Assembly: GCA_016716465.1 (NCBI GenBank)
Contig: JADJWH010000001.1
Span: 992,001 to 1,056,000 of the forward strand
Reading direction: 5' to 3'
Source of the DNA: Gammaproteobacteria bacterium
Lineage (GTDB): Bacteria; Pseudomonadota; Gammaproteobacteria; SZUA-140
Length of the DNA stretch: 64,000 nucleotides
Shown here: in pieces, positions 26,203 through 34,884 of the stretch
Layout: every line of letters begins with the position of its first letter
Numbering within the stretch: position 1 is the first letter of the stretch
Position numbers and translations under genes: made by a program
The notes under the pieces: generated by a model
Seen by the model: only the letters and a program-made list of their open reading frames with translations
What the model was told of the DNA's origin: nothing
The model's database searches: none

Positions 26203-27297
26203 TGTTCAATAGATTTTCCGCCTCCTCCGCCAGCACCCGCCCCTCATCGACCGCCATGACATGCGCTTCGATGCGGCTGGCATCCGCGCTGATGCGGTGG
26301 TCGGCGCCACGGGCCGACTGGTTGCGGACCGGGTCCAGCCGGATCCCCAGTTCATCGAGACCGTCGAGGATACGCGCGCGAATCTCGGGAGCGTGCTCGC
26401 CGATACCGCCGCCGAACACGATGGCGTCCGCGCCGCCAAGCGCGGCCAGATAGGCCCCGACGTATTTGCGCGCGCGATAGCAGAACATTTCGATGGCGAG
26501 CCTGGCGCGGGGTTCGTCGGAACCCAGCAGCTCGCGCATGTCGTCGCTCAGGCCGGACACGCCCCGCAGTCCGCTCCGGCGTGTGATCAGATCTTCCAGG
26601 TACGCGACGTCGAGGCCGACATGGCGCTGGAGATGGATCAGCAAACCCGGATCGACGTCGCCGCAGCGCGTCGCCATCATCAACCCTTCGTTGGGCGTGA
26701 ATCCCATGGAGGTATCGATCGCCCGACCCTGCGCGGTTGCGGTCACCGAACAGCCCGCGCCGAGTTGCAGCGAAATGACCCGCCCGCCGGATGCCAGGTC
26801 CGGTCGCAGCAGGCGCCAGCGGCGCCACATCGCGGCATGGGCGCTGCCGTGAAAACCGTAGCGCCGCAGACCGTGCTCACGACACAATTCATGCGGCAGC
26901 GCATACTCGGCGGCCTGCGGGGGAAGGTGGGCATAGAACGCGGTATCGAACACGGCGATCTGCGTCATCGCCGTGCCGAAATGGCGGCCACAGCGCGCGA
27001 TCCAGCCCAGCGCGGCCGGGTTGTGCAGCGGCGCGAGCACCGCGTATTCCCGGATCTCGCGTTCGATGGTGGCATCGATACGGCAGGGACGGCTGCGCCG
27101 GCCGCCGTGCACGACCCGGTGCGCGACCGCGTCGATGGCGCCCGGAATCCTGCCAGCAGTTCCCCCAGCGGGGCGGAATCTTCGGGAGTAGCGCCTTCGT
27201 AATGAGCCTGTCGCAGGCAGGCCAGCTCGGCACCTCGTCGTTCGTACAGGGCGAGGCGCAGCGAGGAACTGCCCGCATTGACGGTCAGCAGCCTCAT
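26180..27297 (-). pseudogene. ackA: Acetate kinase, frameshifted
   Basis: The N-terminus (MRLLTVNAGSSSLRLALYE, from ATG 27297) and the rest (from AHRVVHGG onward) are both good acetate kinase, but lie in different frames. The switch is at about 27144-27146, where minus-strand TTCCGGG fits TTCCCGGG with one C lost; restoring it gives …AGFPGAIDAVAHRVVHGG… and a protein of about 372 residues. The enzyme converts acetyl phosphate plus ADP to acetate plus ATP, the step after xfp. The native C-terminus is replaced by repeat-encoded residues NTGLRTED. Could be a sequencing error. Confidence 0.88.
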
Positions 27298-27334
27298 GGG
27301 TGCGCGTCCCTTCGCATGCGAATCCGGCATCGCC

Positions 27335-29086
27335 TCAGCGGATATAGGCCTCGGAGACGTAGCGTCGCATCATCCGATGACTGTTGAAGAAGGATGCGTT
27401 CTTGCAGATGGCGCCCTTCATGATCCGGATCCAGGCGGCGCGATCATTGTAATACTGTGGCAGCACCACATCGCCGAGCTTGGTGTAGAGGGATTGCGCA
27501 TCGTCTCCGTTCTGCGACTCCTCGGCATTTCCGATGGCCCACCCGGTCACTCCTTCGATGCACCCCTCGATCCACCAGCCGTCGAGCACGCTCAGGTGCG
27601 GAACGCCATTGAACGCCGCCTTCATCCCGCTGGTACCGGAGGCCTCCAGCGGGCGCAGCGGCGTATTGAGCCACACATCCACGCCGGCGACCATCAGCCG
27701 GGCCTTTCCCATGTCGTAATTCGGCAGAAACGCGATCGTGATGACATCGGCGAGCTCGCGCATATGCCGGTGTATCTGTTCGATCAGCGCCTTGCCGCCG
27801 TCATCGCGGGGATGCGCCTTGCCGGCGATCACGAGCTGGAACGGGTGCCTCCGGGCCAGCGCACGCAGCTGTTCCAGCGAACTGAACAGGAGATCCGGCC
27901 GCTTGTAAGCGGTCATGCGACGGGCGAAACCGATAAGCGGGAGCGCGGGGTCGAGAGCCGTCGCCCCGAGGACACGGACCTGCTCGATCAGGCGCTGCTT
28001 CGCCCCTTCGTGGGCACGCCAGATCTCGTCGTCGCCGATGGCCATGTCGGCACGCACGAGCAGTTCCGGCTCATGACACCAGCCCGGCACGTATTGATTG
28101 TACAGGCGGGCAAATTCCGGACAGGTCCAGGTAAAGGGATGCACGCCGTTGGTAACGGCGTGCACCGTATAGCCGGGAAACAGGCGGTTCGACAGCTCGG
28201 CATGACGTTTCGCCACGCCGTTAACGTACTCGCTCAAATTGAGCGCCAGACGCGTCATATTGAGGCTCTCGTCGCCCGCGAGACGCCGCATCATGCCGAT
28301 ATCGGCGGTGCCGTCCATAATCCGGTTAACGAGCGCGTAGGGAAACTGGTCCTGCCCTGCGGACACCGGAGTGTGCGTGGTGAAATTGCACACCTCACGC
28401 ACCCGCGGTATATCGTACGGCGACTCTCCCGTGCGCACTTCCTCGCGCCGGTAGGCGAATACCTTGAGCAACTCGACGGCCAGCAGCGCGGAATGCCCTT
28501 CGTTCATGTGGTATTCGCGGATATTGAAACCCAGCGCCTGCAGCATGCGCACCCCGCCAATGCCCAGCACGATCTCCTGTTTCAGGCGGTAGGCCTCGTC
28601 CCCTCCGTACAGGTAATGGGTGAGAAGGCGGTCCTCGGAATGGTTTTCCTCCAGGTCGGTATCGAGCAGGACCACGGGCTGGGCCGCCTTGAGCTGTCCT
28701 TTGAGCAAGTACAGCCAGGCCCTGACCCAGACATTGCGCCCCTCGATTTCGAGGGCGATCTTCGCCCCCAGCGGATGGGCCCGACTCTCGGGCGACCAGG
28801 GGTCGGGCGCCTCGCTCTGCCTCCCCTCGGCATCGATGCCCTGGCGGAAGTAGCCGGCCCGGCTGACCAGGCTTACCGCAACCAGCGGCAGTCCGAGATC
28901 GACCGCGGAGCGGAGCGTATCTCCCGCCAGCACTCCAAGTCCTCCGGCGTAGGTCGGGATCTCGTCCTGGAGGGCGATCTCCATGGAGAAATAGGCGATG
29001 CGGTGCTCATGGACGAATCCGTCCAGCAGAGGCTTCCATTCACTTTCCGCGCCCGATTCCACGAGCGGCACGACGGTCGATGACAT
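27335..29086 (-). CDS. glgP: Alpha-glucan (glycogen) phosphorylase, GT35 short type
   Basis: A 583-residue phosphorylase releasing glucose-1-phosphate from glycogen. IAYFSMEIALQDEIPTYAGGLGVLAGD marks the N-terminus, YHMNEGHSALL and NFTTHTPVSAGQDQF the middle, and EASGTSGMKAAFNGVP the region around the pyridoxal-phosphate lysine. Length matches the shorter archaeal/Thermotoga-like clade, not the ~800-residue E. coli type. Its stop is about 37 nt from the ackA start, so glgP-ackA-xfp is likely one transcript. Confidence 0.93.
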   Translation of the reverse strand: MSSTVVPLVESGAESEWKPLLDGFVHEHRIAYFSMEIALQDEIPTYAGGLGVLAGDTLRSAVDLGLPLVAVSLVSRAGYFRQGIDAEGRQSEAPDPWSPESRAHPLGAKIALEIEGRNVWVRAWLYLLKGQLKAAQPVVLLDTDLEENHSEDRLLTHYLYGGDEAYRLKQEIVLGIGGVRMLQALGFNIREYHMNEGHSALLAVELLKVFAYRREEVRTGESPYDIPRVREVCNFTTHTPVSAGQDQFPYALVNRIMDGTADIGMMRRLAGDESLNMTRLALNLSEYVNGVAKRHAELSNRLFPGYTVHAVTNGVHPFTWTCPEFARLYNQYVPGWCHEPELLVRADMAIGDDEIWRAHEGAKQRLIEQVRVLGATALDPALPLIGFARRMTAYKRPDLLFSSLEQLRALARRHPFQLVIAGKAHPRDDGGKALIEQIHRHMRELADVITIAFLPNYDMGKARLMVAGVDVWLNTPLRPLEASGTSGMKAAFNGVPHLSVLDGWWIEGCIEGVTGWAIGNAEESQNGDDAQSLYTKLGDVVLPQYYNDRAAWIRIMKGAICKNASFFNSHRMMRRYVSEAYIR

Positions 29087-29711
29087 GCAACAACTTCCTT
29101 ATGATGCGTATGGCTCCACCAACTCTAATCCCTTCGGCCCATAAATTCGACCGCACCAGGGATTCAACCCTGACACCCCATAGGAAAGCGGCGCCGGATC
29201 CTCGGAATTCTCCCATGGACACTCCAGCTTCGACCCGACTATCCGCCCTCAGGGTCTCAGAATCGGTCTCGGATCCGTCGTGCGGAGCTCTCTACCGAGA
29301 CCGACAATACCAAATTTAATGTAATTTAAATCAATAATATGACAGTTATTCGCCAGCCCCTGACGCGGTGAGTAATCCGTGACCAGCGTCGCAATTTTGA
29401 CGATTCTGGTATAGAATGCTCCCCAGATCGTCCTGGCAGACCCCGGCCTGTTTCCCGGGGACGATCCCCGCACACCTCGATCTGCTTAAGCACGGATCCA
29501 GGGCTGCGTGCACCGGATGACAAGAGTCCCGGTCCGACAGTCCATGCGTCGCCAGTCCAGACAAGGGTTGTTCCGGGCCACCTCGGCCCCGGCATGGCCC
29601 GGATACCCGGAACCCGCCCGTCAAGCTTGAACGACGGCGAAATATAAAACAGACAGGGCGCGAACACCGGCCCGGGATATAGCTCCAGGCATGATCTTCG
29701 AAGCGAAATAT
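29087..29711. other. 625-bp region without a supported protein gene
   Basis: Contents: a 10-bp inverted repeat TCGGTCTCGG (29263-29272) with CCGAGACCGA (29295-29304) and a nested TCCG/CGGA stem; an AT-rich tract (29308-29342) that may hold the minus-strand glgP promoter, giving a leader of about 215 nt; an extended -10-like TGGTATAGA (29407-29415) on the plus strand followed by nested stems GATCGT/ACGATC and CCCCGG/CCGGGG (29426-29466); and a CCGGGCC/GGCCCGG inverted repeat near 29575-29605. No open frame with family similarity is visible. Confidence 0.5.
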
Positions 29712-29868
29712 TGGCGGAGAGGGTGGTTCGGGCGCCCCGGCGCCGCTGGCGGGGTGGTGTTCTCCCGCCCGCGGTGTGCTCGGTCGTCGACCCAGTCCGT
29801 TCCGTGGTTCGATCCGCCGGTCGATTCCCATGCCAGTGGACCGAAACACCGGCCCACTGGCATGGGAA
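29712..29868 (-). ncRNA. tRNA-Ser(CGA) downstream element with abutting hairpin and repeated tRNA 3' end
   Basis: Same order as the element behind tRNA-Ser(GGA). On the tRNA strand a 19-20 bp stem starts at the CCA end (29850-29869 with 29824-29843, about 6-nt loop, one G-U pair). Next come 9 nt ending at TCG on the opposite strand, a segment antisense to this tRNA's T-arm (29802-29815, 13 of 15 with two single-base gaps), the GGTCGTCGA block (29782-29790), GGGAGAACACC, GC-rich hairpins (GGCGCC-GG-GGCGCC), and a second copy of the tRNA 3' end (29712-29726, 15 of 15), 157 bp from the first. Confidence 0.65.
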
Positions 29869-29961
29869 TGGCGGAGAGGGTGGGATTCGAACCCACGTGG
29901 GACGTTTAAGCCCCCAACCGATTTCGAGTCGGTGCCGGTATGGCCACTTCGGTACCTCTCC
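29869..29961 (-). tRNA. tRNA-Ser (anticodon CGA)
   Basis: Ninety-three nt with encoded CCA. Acceptor GGAGAGG/CCTCTCC, anticodon stem ACCGA/TCGGT with loop CTCGAAA (anticodon at 29924-29926), a long class II variable arm and T-arm GTGGG-TTCGAAT-CCCAC. It reads UCG serine codons. Confidence 0.97.
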
Positions 29962-30017
29962 GGGGATGTGCACGTGGACGGGCGTCTGCGGGCAGGCCCC
30001 GTCCCCAAGGCGCGGCC

Positions 30018-30023
30018 ATTATA
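30018..30023 (-). promoter_or_regulatory. -10 element of tRNA-Ser(CGA)
   Basis: Minus-strand TATAAT at 30018-30023 with a weak -35; transcription would start about 50 nt before the mature 5' end. The site lies 33 nt from the divergent mltF start, so both genes share this short control region. Confidence 0.45.
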
Positions 30024-30055
30024 CAGCAAAAATCTCCGCGGTTGGTGCGCAGATC

Positions 30056-31495
30056 ATGGCTAGCCGGATTCGCGCCCTGCTGCCTTTCCTCGTCCCCGGC
30101 GCCGCCGGCCTGATGATGGCCGCATACGCGACCCCTCCGACCAAGCTCCAGCGGATCTTGGACGAGGGACAGCTGGTGGTGGTCACGCGCGCAAGCCCGA
30201 CCACCTATTACGAAGGCACCGAGGGGCCAAGCGGATTCGAATACGATCTTGCCCGGCTGTTCGCGGACCATCTCGGCGTCGAACTCCGGATTCTGGCCCC
30301 GGCCAGTCTGAGCGCGATCCTGCCGATGGTGGCGGACGGTCGCGCCGACCTGGCCGCTGCGGGTCTTGCCGTCACGCGGGAACGCGGCGGGCTGGTACGA
30401 TTCGGTCCGACCTACGACCGGATCTCACAACAGCTGGTCTATCGCAAGGGAACCTCTCCGCCCGCCAGTCTGGCGGATCTGGACGGACAAGTGATCGACG
30501 TCGTCAGCGGCAGCAGTCATGCCGAGAGACTCAAGTGGCTCGCATCGGGCCACCCGGATATCAACTGGTACGAGAACGAGGACGCCGACAGCAGACAATT
30601 GCTGCACCGGGTGTGGAAACGCGAGATCAGCTACACGGTCGCCAACTCCAACGACGTCAGCCTGAACCAGCGCCTCTACCCCGAGCTCCGCGTCGCCTTC
30701 GATGTGACGGATCCCCAACCCCTGGCCTGGGCCTTCAGCAAGGGCGAGGATGACAGTCTGGTCGCCGCCACCGAGGAATTCTTCGCGCAGATTCGGGATA
30801 ACGGCCAGCTGCGGCAACTGCACGAACGTTATTACGGACACGTGCAGGACTTCGACTACGTCGAAACCCGGCGCTTCATCTCGCATATCTACGCGCGTCT
30901 GCCCGAATACAAGCCCTACTTCGTCGCGGCGGCGCAGCGCCAGAACCTGGACTGGCGCTTCCTCGCCGCCATGGGCTACCAGGAATCCCACTGGAACCCG
31001 GCGGCCGTCTCCCCCACCGGCGTTCGGGGCATCATGATGTTGACGAGCACCACCGCGAGTGAACTCGGCATCACGGATCGCATCGACCCCAATGACAGTA
31101 TCGAGGGCGGCGCGCGCTATTTCAGCCTCATCAAACAGCGTATCGCGCCGGACATCGCCGAACCCGACCGCAGCTGGTTCGCCCTCGCCGCCTACAATAT
31201 GGGATTGGGCCATCTCGAGGACGCACGCACGCTGACGGCTCAACGCGGCGGCGATCCGCTGAAGTGGATGGACGTCAAGGAAAACCTTCCCCTGCTCGCC
31301 CGGAAGGAATGGTTCGAACAGACACGCCACGGTTACGCGCGCGGATACGAGGCGCTGCAATACGTCGAGAACATCCGCAGCTACTACGACATCCTGGTGT
31401 GGCGCACGGATCCCGGCAAGGCGATGCAACCGCAGCTCACCGCGATCACGTCATCACCGCTCACCGGCGCCGCGGCAACGTCGCCGGTGCTGTAG
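30056..31495 (+). CDS. mltF: Membrane-bound lytic murein transglycosylase F
   Basis: A 479-residue envelope enzyme that cleaves peptidoglycan glycan strands. Signal peptide at residues 1-25; an SBP-like domain (about 30-265: LVVVTRASPTTYYEGTEGPSGFEYDLA) as in MltF; then an SLT domain with the catalytic Glu in GYQESHWNPAAVS near 310 and FALAAYNMGLGHLEDAR near 380. No lipobox is obvious; anchoring may be by the uncleaved signal. The frame stays open upstream across the tRNA gene, but ATG 30056 starts the signal peptide. Confidence 0.93.
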   Translation: MASRIRALLPFLVPGAAGLMMAAYATPPTKLQRILDEGQLVVVTRASPTTYYEGTEGPSGFEYDLARLFADHLGVELRILAPASLSAILPMVADGRADLAAAGLAVTRERGGLVRFGPTYDRISQQLVYRKGTSPPASLADLDGQVIDVVSGSSHAERLKWLASGHPDINWYENEDADSRQLLHRVWKREISYTVANSNDVSLNQRLYPELRVAFDVTDPQPLAWAFSKGEDDSLVAATEEFFAQIRDNGQLRQLHERYYGHVQDFDYVETRRFISHIYARLPEYKPYFVAAAQRQNLDWRFLAAMGYQESHWNPAAVSPTGVRGIMMLTSTTASELGITDRIDPNDSIEGGARYFSLIKQRIAPDIAEPDRSWFALAAYNMGLGHLEDARTLTAQRGGDPLKWMDVKENLPLLARKEWFEQTRHGYARGYEALQYVENIRSYYDILVWRTDPGKAMQPQLTAITSSPLTGAAATSPVL

Positions 31496-31513
31496 GCGCT
31501 TCACGCGGGGCGA

Positions 31514-31996
31514 TCACCGCACCGCCGGATGCCGCGCGCGGATTTCCCGCAGCAGGCCTCCCGACGCCTCCAGCACCATATCGAGCACGCGCTCGAATCC
31601 GGCACTGCCGCCGTAGTAGGGATCGGGCACCTCCTCGATGCCGAGATGGGGGGCGTATTCGAGCAGCAGTCCGAGCTTGTCGGCAAAGTGTTCCGGACAC
31701 CGCTCCCGCAGAAGCGCCAGGTTCTCGCGGTCCATCGCGAGGATGTAATCGAAGCGTTCGAAGTCGTCGTCGCTGACCTGGCGCGCCCGCTGCGATTTCA
31801 GGTCGATGCCGCGCCGCAGCGCCGCCGCCTGCGCGCGCGAATCCGGCGCGCTTCCGGTGTGATAGGCATGCGTACCCGCGGAATCGACGTGAACCTGTTC
31901 CGTCAGGCCTTCGCGTTGCAGCAGCTCGGCGAACACGCCCTGGGCCGTTGGTGAACGGCAGATATTGCCCATGCAGACGAACAGAACCCTGACCAT
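31514..31996 (-). CDS. Low-molecular-weight protein-tyrosine phosphatase
   Basis: A 160-residue phosphatase. The active-site loop VCMGNICRSPTAQG (Cys8, Arg14) and the general-acid motif DPYYGG near residue 125 are intact. In bacteria these enzymes dephosphorylate tyrosine kinases of exopolysaccharide systems or small phospho-substrates. ATG 31996 chosen at MVRVLFVC. No kinase or polysaccharide genes are adjacent. Confidence 0.93.
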   Translation of the reverse strand: MVRVLFVCMGNICRSPTAQGVFAELLQREGLTEQVHVDSAGTHAYHTGSAPDSRAQAAALRRGIDLKSQRARQVSDDDFERFDYILAMDRENLALLRERCPEHFADKLGLLLEYAPHLGIEEVPDPYYGGSAGFERVLDMVLEASGGLLREIRARHPAVR

Positions 31997-32089
31997 GACA
32001 CCCCGTATAATCCGTTCAGGACCGAGGGAAGATTTTATGGGATCCACCCCGTTATTGAAACCCGCCGGGAAGCGCGTTATTGTGACCTC

Positions 32090-32401
32090 ATGAACGATCT
32101 GCGAGCGGACATCCTGGAACGGCGCAATGTCCAGTTGCGCAGGCTGATCGGCGCGCGCGCGCGCTATCAGGGGCGAATCTATGAAATTCTCGAGATCATC
32201 GAGGACGAACCGGCACTGGTGCTGCAGGACGAAAGCCACTCCACCATCCAGGCCGACCAGCACGGCGATGCGCACCGGCGCGTGCCGTCCACGGTGACCG
32301 TCCACCTGCCGCTGACCGCGGGCGGCGCCATCGACCTCCCCGCCACGGAGCTCGAATTGCTCGATGCCTTGCCGGAAGAGACCGGCGCGCCCGCCGGCTG
32401 A
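32090..32401 (+). CDS. Conserved hypothetical protein, 103 residues
   Basis: A small soluble protein (MNDLRADILERRNVQLRRLIGARARYQGRIYEILEIIEDEPALVLQ… in part) with a charged helical start, a beta-rich middle resembling a small barrel (YQGRIYEILEII, PALVLQD), and an acidic C-terminus. Codon use matches neighbours. It is convergent with kdsB, 4 nt apart. I recognise no domain; the location next to envelope genes is suggestive only. Confidence 0.7.
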   Translation: MNDLRADILERRNVQLRRLIGARARYQGRIYEILEIIEDEPALVLQDESHSTIQADQHGDAHRRVPSTVTVHLPLTAGGAIDLPATELELLDALPEETGAPAG

Positions 32402-32405
32402 ACCC

Positions 32406-33173
32406 TCAGCGACCATCCTCCCGCAGCAGACTCTCCACCCGCTCCAGATCGCGTTCCGTATCGACCCCGGGTCCAGGCCGTTCACATGCCCGGGCGACAT
32501 GGATCCGGCGTCCACGCCAGAGTATCCGCAGCTGTTCCAGCATCTCGGTGCGCTCGAGCGCGCACGGCGCCCAGCCGACGAACTCGCGGATGAAGCCCGC
32601 GCGATAGGCATAGAGGCCGATGTGCCGGTAATAGGCCGATCCGGCCGGCAGCTCCCGCGTCGAGACGGCGAAGGCGTCACGGTCCCAGGGAACGACCGCG
32701 CGGCTGAAATACAGGGCATAGCCCTGCTCGTCCGTCACCACCTTGACCACGCCGGGATCGAATAGCTCCGCCGCCGTCGTGATGGGCTCACACAGCGTGG
32801 CGGTGCATGCCGCGTCGTGCGCCGCAAGGTCCGCGGCCACCTGGTCAATCAAAGCGGGCAGCATCAGGGGTTCATCACCCTGCAGATTGACCAGCACGCG
32901 GTCGTCCGGAAAGTCGAGCTGCCGCGCGACCTCGGCCAGGCGGTCGGTACCGGAGGGATGGGTCGCGGCGGTGAGGCAGACATGGGCGCCGAACTCCGCG
33001 GCCGCATCCGCGATGCGGTCGTCATCGGTCGCGATGACGACCTCGTCCGCCCCGCTCGCGCGGGCGCGCCGGTAGACATGCTCGATCATCGGCCGGCCGG
33101 CGATCAGTCGCAGCGGCTTGCCGGGGAGGCGCGTCGACGCATAGCGTGCCGGGATGACGACGGTGAAACCCAT
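32406..33173 (-). CDS. kdsB: 3-deoxy-manno-octulosonate cytidylyltransferase
   Basis: A 255-residue CMP-Kdo synthetase activating Kdo for lipopolysaccharide inner core. Motifs: VVIPARYASTRLPGKPL at the N-terminus (nucleotide binding), ATDDDRI, NLQGDEP near residue 98, and the C-terminal ERTEMLEQLRIL. The ATG overlaps the Trm112 gene stop by one base (TGATG), indicating coupling. Confidence 0.97.
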   Translation of the reverse strand: MGFTVVIPARYASTRLPGKPLRLIAGRPMIEHVYRRARASGADEVVIATDDDRIADAAAEFGAHVCLTAATHPSGTDRLAEVARQLDFPDDRVLVNLQGDEPLMLPALIDQVAADLAAHDAACTATLCEPITTAAELFDPGVVKVVTDEQGYALYFSRAVVPWDRDAFAVSTRELPAGSAYYRHIGLYAYRAGFIREFVGWAPCALERTEMLEQLRILWRGRRIHVARACERPGPGVDTERDLERVESLLREDGR

Positions 33174-33352
33174 CAGATTTCCTCGTCGGCGGCAAGTTCG
33201 CGCGCCTCGTCCTCGAGCATCACGGGAATGTCGTCGCGGATCGGAAATGCGAGGCGGTCTCCCTTGCAGACCAGTTCGTGCGCCTCCTTCCGGTAAACCA
33301 ATGGCCCCTTGCACAGGGGACAGGCGAGAATATCGAGCAGTTTCTTGTCCAT
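33173..33352 (-). CDS. Trm112 family protein (YcaR-like)
   Basis: A 59-residue protein: MDKKLLDILACPLCKGPLVYR, with a CPLC pair, then ELVCKGDRLAFPIRDDIPVML. It matches the YcaR group found between lpxK and kdsB; only one CxxC plus one further Cys are present. Three consecutive ATGs (33358, 33355, 33352) follow GGAGGGG; the third gives best spacing and matches the family. It overlaps the end of lpxK when the earlier starts are used. Confidence 0.88.
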   Translation of the reverse strand: MDKKLLDILACPLCKGPLVYRKEAHELVCKGDRLAFPIRDDIPVMLEDEARELAADEEI

Positions 33353-33354
33353 CA

Positions 33355-34392
33355 TCATCCCCTCCGTTCTGCGGCCTCCTCCGCCGCCGTCCCGCGCAGG
33401 CCGCGCACCATGGCCAGCAGACGCGCCTCCAGCCGTTCGTCCAGCCGCGCGTCGACGGCCAGATACCAGCAGTTATCATGACAGAAACGCCGGCATTTGA
33501 CCGCGTCCTTTTCCGTCATCATCACCGGGAGATCGTCGCCGAAGGCGAGATCTGCCGCGGTAAACTCGTGATGATCGGGAAAGGCATGTTCGGTAAAACC
33601 GAAGTCGAGCTGCTTGAGCTGGCGGAAGAAGCGCGCTGGATGACCGATGCCGGCGACCGCGTGGAACTGCCGGTACGGAAACTTGTCGGGCGCGTACGCC
33701 AGGCTGTCGCGCCGGACGTTGCGTACCGCGGAGGCCTGCAGCGTCATCGGGTACTCATGCCGCAGCGCGGCACCGCCGGTGACAACCGTAAAGTCGACCC
33801 GCGCGAGGCGTCCCGGCGGCTCGCGCAACGGTCCGGCGGGCAGGCAATAGCCGTTGCCGAAACGGCGCACCCCATCCACCATCACGACCTCGATGTCGCG
33901 TCCCAGTGCGTAGTGCTGGAGGCCATCGTCCGAGATCACGATGTCGCAGCCGTGGTAATGCAACAGGGCCTCCGCCGCGGCGACACGGTCGGGTCCCACC
34001 GCGACCGGGCAGGCGCAGCGCCTGGACAGCAGCACCGGCTCGTCCCCGACGATCGCCGGATCGGCATCCGGCCGCACCTGCTGCGGCCAGTGGCGGGCCT
34101 GTCCGCGATAGCCGCGTGCAATGATGCCTGGCCTCCAGCCTTCCCGGACGAGCAGCCCGGCGAGCCAGATTACGAAAGGCGTCTTGCCGGTACCGCCGAC
34201 CGTGATGTTGCCGACCACGATCACGGGCACACGAAGCCGCGTGACCCGGCGCAGTCCCAGCACGTACATCCCGCGGCGGAGAACGATCAACAGGCGATAG
34301 ATCCAGGACAGCGGACGCAACAGTGTCGCCAGCGGGCTTTTGCCGTACCAGGATTCGAGCAGCAGATCTGTCACGGTGCGGCGGTTCGACAT
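33355..34392 (-). CDS. lpxK: Tetraacyldisaccharide 4'-kinase
   Basis: A 345-residue inner-membrane kinase that phosphorylates the lipid A precursor. The P-loop VGNITVGGTGKTP is near residue 62, preceded by a membrane-associated helix, with VISDDGLQHYALGRDIEV near 150 (DDGLQ motif) and the C-terminal MMTEKDAVKC. Full length. It lies between exbD and the Trm112 gene; msbA, its common upstream neighbour, is missing here. Confidence 0.96.
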   Translation of the reverse strand: MSNRRTVTDLLLESWYGKSPLATLLRPLSWIYRLLIVLRRGMYVLGLRRVTRLRVPVIVVGNITVGGTGKTPFVIWLAGLLVREGWRPGIIARGYRGQARHWPQQVRPDADPAIVGDEPVLLSRRCACPVAVGPDRVAAAEALLHYHGCDIVISDDGLQHYALGRDIEVVMVDGVRRFGNGYCLPAGPLREPPGRLARVDFTVVTGGAALRHEYPMTLQASAVRNVRRDSLAYAPDKFPYRQFHAVAGIGHPARFFRQLKQLDFGFTEHAFPDHHEFTAADLAFGDDLPVMMTEKDAVKCRRFCHDNCWYLAVDARLDERLEARLLAMVRGLRGTAAEEAAERRG

Positions 34393-34458
34393 GGAGCGCC
34401 CCCGCTCAGGCGGCGGGTAGCGAGGCTGGCGGCATGGACGGCGACACCGCCCACCCGT

Positions 34459-34884
34459 TCAGGGTCGCGCGCCTTCCGGCTGGCGCGTCGTCATCGATAC
34501 CTGGACGAGACCGAGCTGGAGCGCGGCATCGAGGGCGGTCACCACGGATTGATGCGTGGCATTGGCGTCGGCGCTGATCACGAGCGCCGGGTGATCCTTG
34601 CCCTGCGTCGCCAGCTGAAGCGCCTTCTTCAGCGTTTCGATCTGCTTGTTCACCACCAGTTGATCGTTCACGTAATAGCGACCCTGGGCGTCGACGACGA
34701 TTTCGATCGGGGCTTCCCGCTCCTCCACCGGCCGCGGCGACGCCTCGGGCAGATTCAGGGTGATGCCGGAATTGCGCGTGAAGGTGGTCGTCACGACGAA
34801 GAAGATCAGCAGGAACAGCATCACGTCGATGAGCGGGATCAGATTGATCTCGGGTTCCTCGCGACGGCTCTGGCGCAGCTTCAT
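34459..34884 (-). CDS. exbD: ExbD/TolR family biopolymer transport protein
   Basis: A 141-residue protein with one N-terminal membrane segment (INLIPLIDVMLFLLIFFVV) carrying the proton-path Asp of the PLIDVMLFLL motif, followed by a periplasmic domain. It works with ExbB to convert proton motive force into motion for envelope partners. The ATG at 34884 overlaps the exbB stop (ATGA). No tonB is adjacent. Confidence 0.93.
   Translation of the reverse strand: MKLRQSRREEPEINLIPLIDVMLFLLIFFVVTTTFTRNSGITLNLPEASPRPVEEREAPIEIVVDAQGRYYVNDQLVVNKQIETLKKALQLATQGKDHPALVISADANATHQSVVTALDAALQLGLVQVSMTTRQPEGARP

Noticed and set aside
29397..29415. TTGACG…TATAGA as a standard promoter
   Set aside because: The spacer is only 7 bp; only an extended -10 reading is possible, so no promoter feature was listed separately.
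29711..30055. Longer mltF protein starting upstream within the tRNA-Ser region
   Set aside because: The extra residues would be read across the antisense of tRNA-Ser(CGA) and would hide a good signal peptide that begins at 30056.
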